Under the pieces are notes generated by a model that was given only the letters and a program-made list of their open reading frames with translations, was not told where the DNA came from and ran no database searches. A stretch of 64,000 nucleotides of DNA from Candidatus Cloacimonadota bacterium (GTDB lineage Bacteria; Cloacimonadota; Cloacimonadia; Cloacimonadales; GCA-2742885): NCBI GenBank assembly GCA_002742885.1, contig PDOO01000024.1, forward strand, positions 60,485 to 124,484. Direction: 5' to 3'. The position numbers and the translations under genes were made by a program. Numbering within the stretch: position 1 is the first letter of the stretch; every line of letters begins with the position of its first letter. This document shows positions 62,077 through 64,000 of this stretch, piece by piece.

Positions 62077-63141
62077 TTATTTTTCTGCAACAGGTTCAAA
62101 CTTGTAAATCATTTCGTTTTCTTCGGTATCGACAATCCAAATGCAATCATTCCCGTCAATCGCCAAAGCATCTGCTTTTTTGTTTCCCAGACTGTAATTT
62201 CCGATAACTTTTCCGTCAGGATTGATGATTTGCAAGACTGACTCAGCCTCGTCTTCTTCCGATTTTGAAGGTCTTAATACGGAATAAAAATTATCTTTCG
62301 AATCAACCGCAGCCATACTTGAAACAGATTTTATTTCCGCAGTATAAACCATTCTGGCGCCGTCTTTTTGGCTTTCTATCCCGGTTTTAGAAGATTTTTG
62401 CAACAAAGGTCTTTTTATTTCAGCTGTTTTTTTCCCGTTTTTGTATTTTGAAATAATTCCGCTCTCCAAAGTATTTACGTAAATTTCTCCTTTCGAGTTT
62501 ACGCAAATATCAGACATGTTCCGTATCAGAGATTTAAAGTCAAATCCGCCGTTGCTCAGAAATCCGAAATGTCCGACAGGTTCAAATTTATCGTTTAAAC
62601 TGTGAAGAAGAAAGAGAGAATCTGTTTCGCTTATAATCCAGCTGTCCGTTACAAATTTGTCCCCGACTCGCAAAATGCTTTTAAGATTGGTCATGCTCGT
62701 AACAGTTGAAGAAACAGGATTTCCGTCTAAATCAAAAGTATAGATTCTGTGATTTCCCGAATCGCAAACAATAAGTTTATCGTCAAAACACGCAATACTC
62801 GAGAGAACCGAAAACTCGTAAGGTCCGTTGCCTTTTTTACCTGTTTTTTTTATGAATTTGCCGTCTTCGGAATAATGAAATATCTCGGCATTCGAGCCGT
62901 CGGCAATAAATAATGAATTGTCCGGAGCAACGGCAATTCCCGTAATGCTTCCGAAAGGAAATTCATCTTCGTTTTCGCTTGAAATTTTGACGGATACTTG
63001 CAATTCTTCTTTGTTTAATACAAGATTTTTGTTGGTTGCAAACAATATCCCGTTTTTTACATTGCTTTTAAATTTCAGTTTTTTAGCAGATAAACTTAGA
63101 CAAACCATAACGACAAACACCGTAAAAAAATATTTTTTCAT
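62077..63141 (-). CDS. Secreted NHL-like six-bladed beta-propeller protein
   Basis: 354 residues. Signal peptide (KKYFFTVFVVMVCLSLSA) then NHL-type blades: ITGIAVAPDNSLFIADGSNAEIFHYSEDGKFIKKTGKKG, LIVCDSGNHRIYTFDLDGNPV, SDICVNSKGEIYVNTLESG, and DALAIDGNDCIWIVDTEENEMIYKF. The pattern is typical of bacterial 6-bladed propellers ('6-bladed beta-propeller' family in Bacteroidetes). Upstream AGGAG. It is 83 nt before the SGNH gene in the same direction, so they may be co-transcribed. Confidence 0.8.
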   Translation of the reverse strand: MKKYFFTVFVVMVCLSLSAKKLKFKSNVKNGILFATNKNLVLNKEELQVSVKISSENEDEFPFGSITGIAVAPDNSLFIADGSNAEIFHYSEDGKFIKKTGKKGNGPYEFSVLSSIACFDDKLIVCDSGNHRIYTFDLDGNPVSSTVTSMTNLKSILRVGDKFVTDSWIISETDSLFLLHSLNDKFEPVGHFGFLSNGGFDFKSLIRNMSDICVNSKGEIYVNTLESGIISKYKNGKKTAEIKRPLLQKSSKTGIESQKDGARMVYTAEIKSVSSMAAVDSKDNFYSVLRPSKSEEDEAESVLQIINPDGKVIGNYSLGNKKADALAIDGNDCIWIVDTEENEMIYKFEPVAEK

Positions 63142-63980
63142 AACAAACTCCTAAAAAGATTATTTTAAATTCACAAAATAAATACGGAAAAACCCGGCAG
63201 GTTACAAAATATTTTATCTCCTGAATAATAAGCCGTATCTTTATCGAAGATTAATAAAATTAAATGAGATAAATTATAAAATTCCCTCCAAAAAAGTCGG
63301 GGATTTTTTTTATATCTTATGCTAACGCTGTTTTTCATTCTTTTGCGCCGAGAAAAGAACGAAACAAGAAAAACTCACGACGATATTTTTATAATGTCGG
63401 AAGCAGGAAGTTCATGACCGAATATTTTACATCTTATTTTTACTTTATATGTTGCAGGGATAAAAAATACAAATATCCTTAATTATTTAAAAACAACATT
63501 TAACTATAGATTTTAACTGAAAAATAAATTAACTGCTCAGCAACGACAAAAGGCTAAAATTCCCTTCCTCCGAAGATCTGCAGGCAAATTTACAATAAAC
63601 TTCCTTCATTGCTCCGGCAACACCTGCAGGGACTGCCTCCTGTCTGCCTTTTATCTCCCTCGCCCTCCGGGAGAGGGTTAGGGGTGAGGGTTTTAGACAT
63701 CCTCAAAACCGGCGAATGTTAATGAACAACGGAATTAAAATCTCCTCAAAATCAGGCAAAAAAAATACAATTTTTTATTTTCGAACAAAATATCATTCTA
63801 ATGTCAATTATTAAAAGTAAATAGTATAATGAAAAATTGTTTTTGATAATTATTTCTAAAAAAGTAAAAATATATTTGACACAAGCAGACCGAAAAATAA
63901 ATATTGGATATATAATTTTATTTTTTAATGTCTCAAATGAAGATATCATGTTTCAGTAATTTTTTATGAGGAACTAAAAA
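63142..63980. other. Mostly non-coding region upstream of the last gene
   Basis: About 840 bases without a convincing gene; a minus-strand frame at 63752-63949 has no ribosome site or domain. A possible terminator-like hairpin lies at 63279-63306 (AAATTCCC with GGGGATTT, then T8). A REP-like palindrome lies at 63655-63690. A TTGACA at 63877-63882 lacks a clear -10 partner at normal spacing; a TATAAT at 63912-63917 is too far for it. Confidence 0.5.
63655..63690. repeat. REP-like GC-rich imperfect palindrome
   Basis: The sequence runs as CTCCCTCGCCCTCC then GGGAGAGGGTTAGGGGTGAGGG: nested CCCTC/GAGGG arms around a CGG turn. It is far more GC-rich than everything around it. Very similar CCCTC...GGGAGAGGG...GTGAGGG units are widespread intergenic repeats in many bacteria (REP-like or miniature elements). 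Only one copy is in this window, so its repeat status in this genome is inferred. Confidence 0.5.
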
Positions 63981-64000
63981 ATGGAAAAGCTTTTTAATAA
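63981..64000 (+). CDS. Start of an unidentified gene, truncated by window end
   Basis: ATG at 63981 with GAGG 9 nt upstream; only MEKLFN can be read. Nothing can be said about its function. Confidence 0.4.

Noticed and set aside
63279-63306. Terminator-like hairpin with T-run
   Set aside because: No gene on the plus strand ends before it, and the stem is short with a G-T pair; kept only as a note in the intergenic entry.

Overview
The window is AT-rich DNA from an uncultured-looking, probably anaerobic, diderm bacterium. An outer membrane is indicated by a flagellar L-ring gene, a large beta-barrel ending in Phe and an outer-membrane-type lipoprotein. Anaerobic life is suggested by a class III ribonucleotide reductase with its activase. 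One secreted protein ends in a type IX-like sorting tail (LYPNPF ... GIYFFKL) after a PKD domain, which points to the Fibrobacteres-Chlorobi-Bacteroidetes side of the tree; a Cloacimonadota-like lineage would fit, but this is inference and no rRNA is present to test it.

Layout. 1-588: 5' part of a brnQ-type amino-acid carrier gene (minus strand). 1083-8947: a plus-strand operon for a NEW3-domain membrane protein, two ABC-2 permeases, their ATPase, a histidine kinase and an NtrC-type activator. It is preceded by a near-consensus sigma-54 promoter, so the operon looks self-activated. 8948-10077: long non-coding stretch with a probable ~105-nt small RNA that has its own promoter, hairpin and terminator. 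10078-12876: nrdD-nrdG. 13390-14673: a HEAT-repeat (AlkD-like) protein and an unrecognised partner. 14756-20782 (minus): pgpH-ybeY-corC-like housekeeping operon continuing into a DUF3108-like protein, a VanZ-like protein and a degenerate histidyl-tRNA-synthetase homologue. 20827-21963: small lipoprotein plus LysM protein. 22293-27034: a two-gene sugar-type ABC importer of unusual build, with the binding protein fused to the MalF-type permease and a ~480-residue repeat insertion in the MalG-type permease. No ATPase gene lies beside it.

27224-50861 (all minus): a ~24 kb surface-glycan locus with four glycosyltransferases, two asparagine-synthase-type amidotransferases, a heparinase II/III-like lyase, a DegT aminotransferase, two epimerases, two deacetylase-like proteins, a formyltransferase, two methyltransferases, a transglutaminase-like protein, and a tight block of amidohydrolase, methyltransferase, RraA-like, ATP-grasp and SPASM radical-SAM genes. 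The chemistry (amidation, formylation, amination, methylation, carboxylate ligation) suggests a heavily nitrogen-decorated sugar or an attached non-sugar group. No polymerase or flippase is in the window.

51122-56218 (minus): ddl, a secreted Ig-like protein, a FecR-domain protein and an outer-membrane beta-barrel, ending at a strong terminator. 56490-59510 (minus): flgF-flgG-flgA-flgH, ending at a terminator with no flgI. 59794-63141: two secreted beta-propellers and a secreted SGNH hydrolase with a sorting tail. 63142-64000: mostly non-coding, with one REP-like GC-rich palindrome and the first codons of a plus-strand gene at the very end. I saw no tRNA, rRNA, CRISPR array, transposase or integrase.
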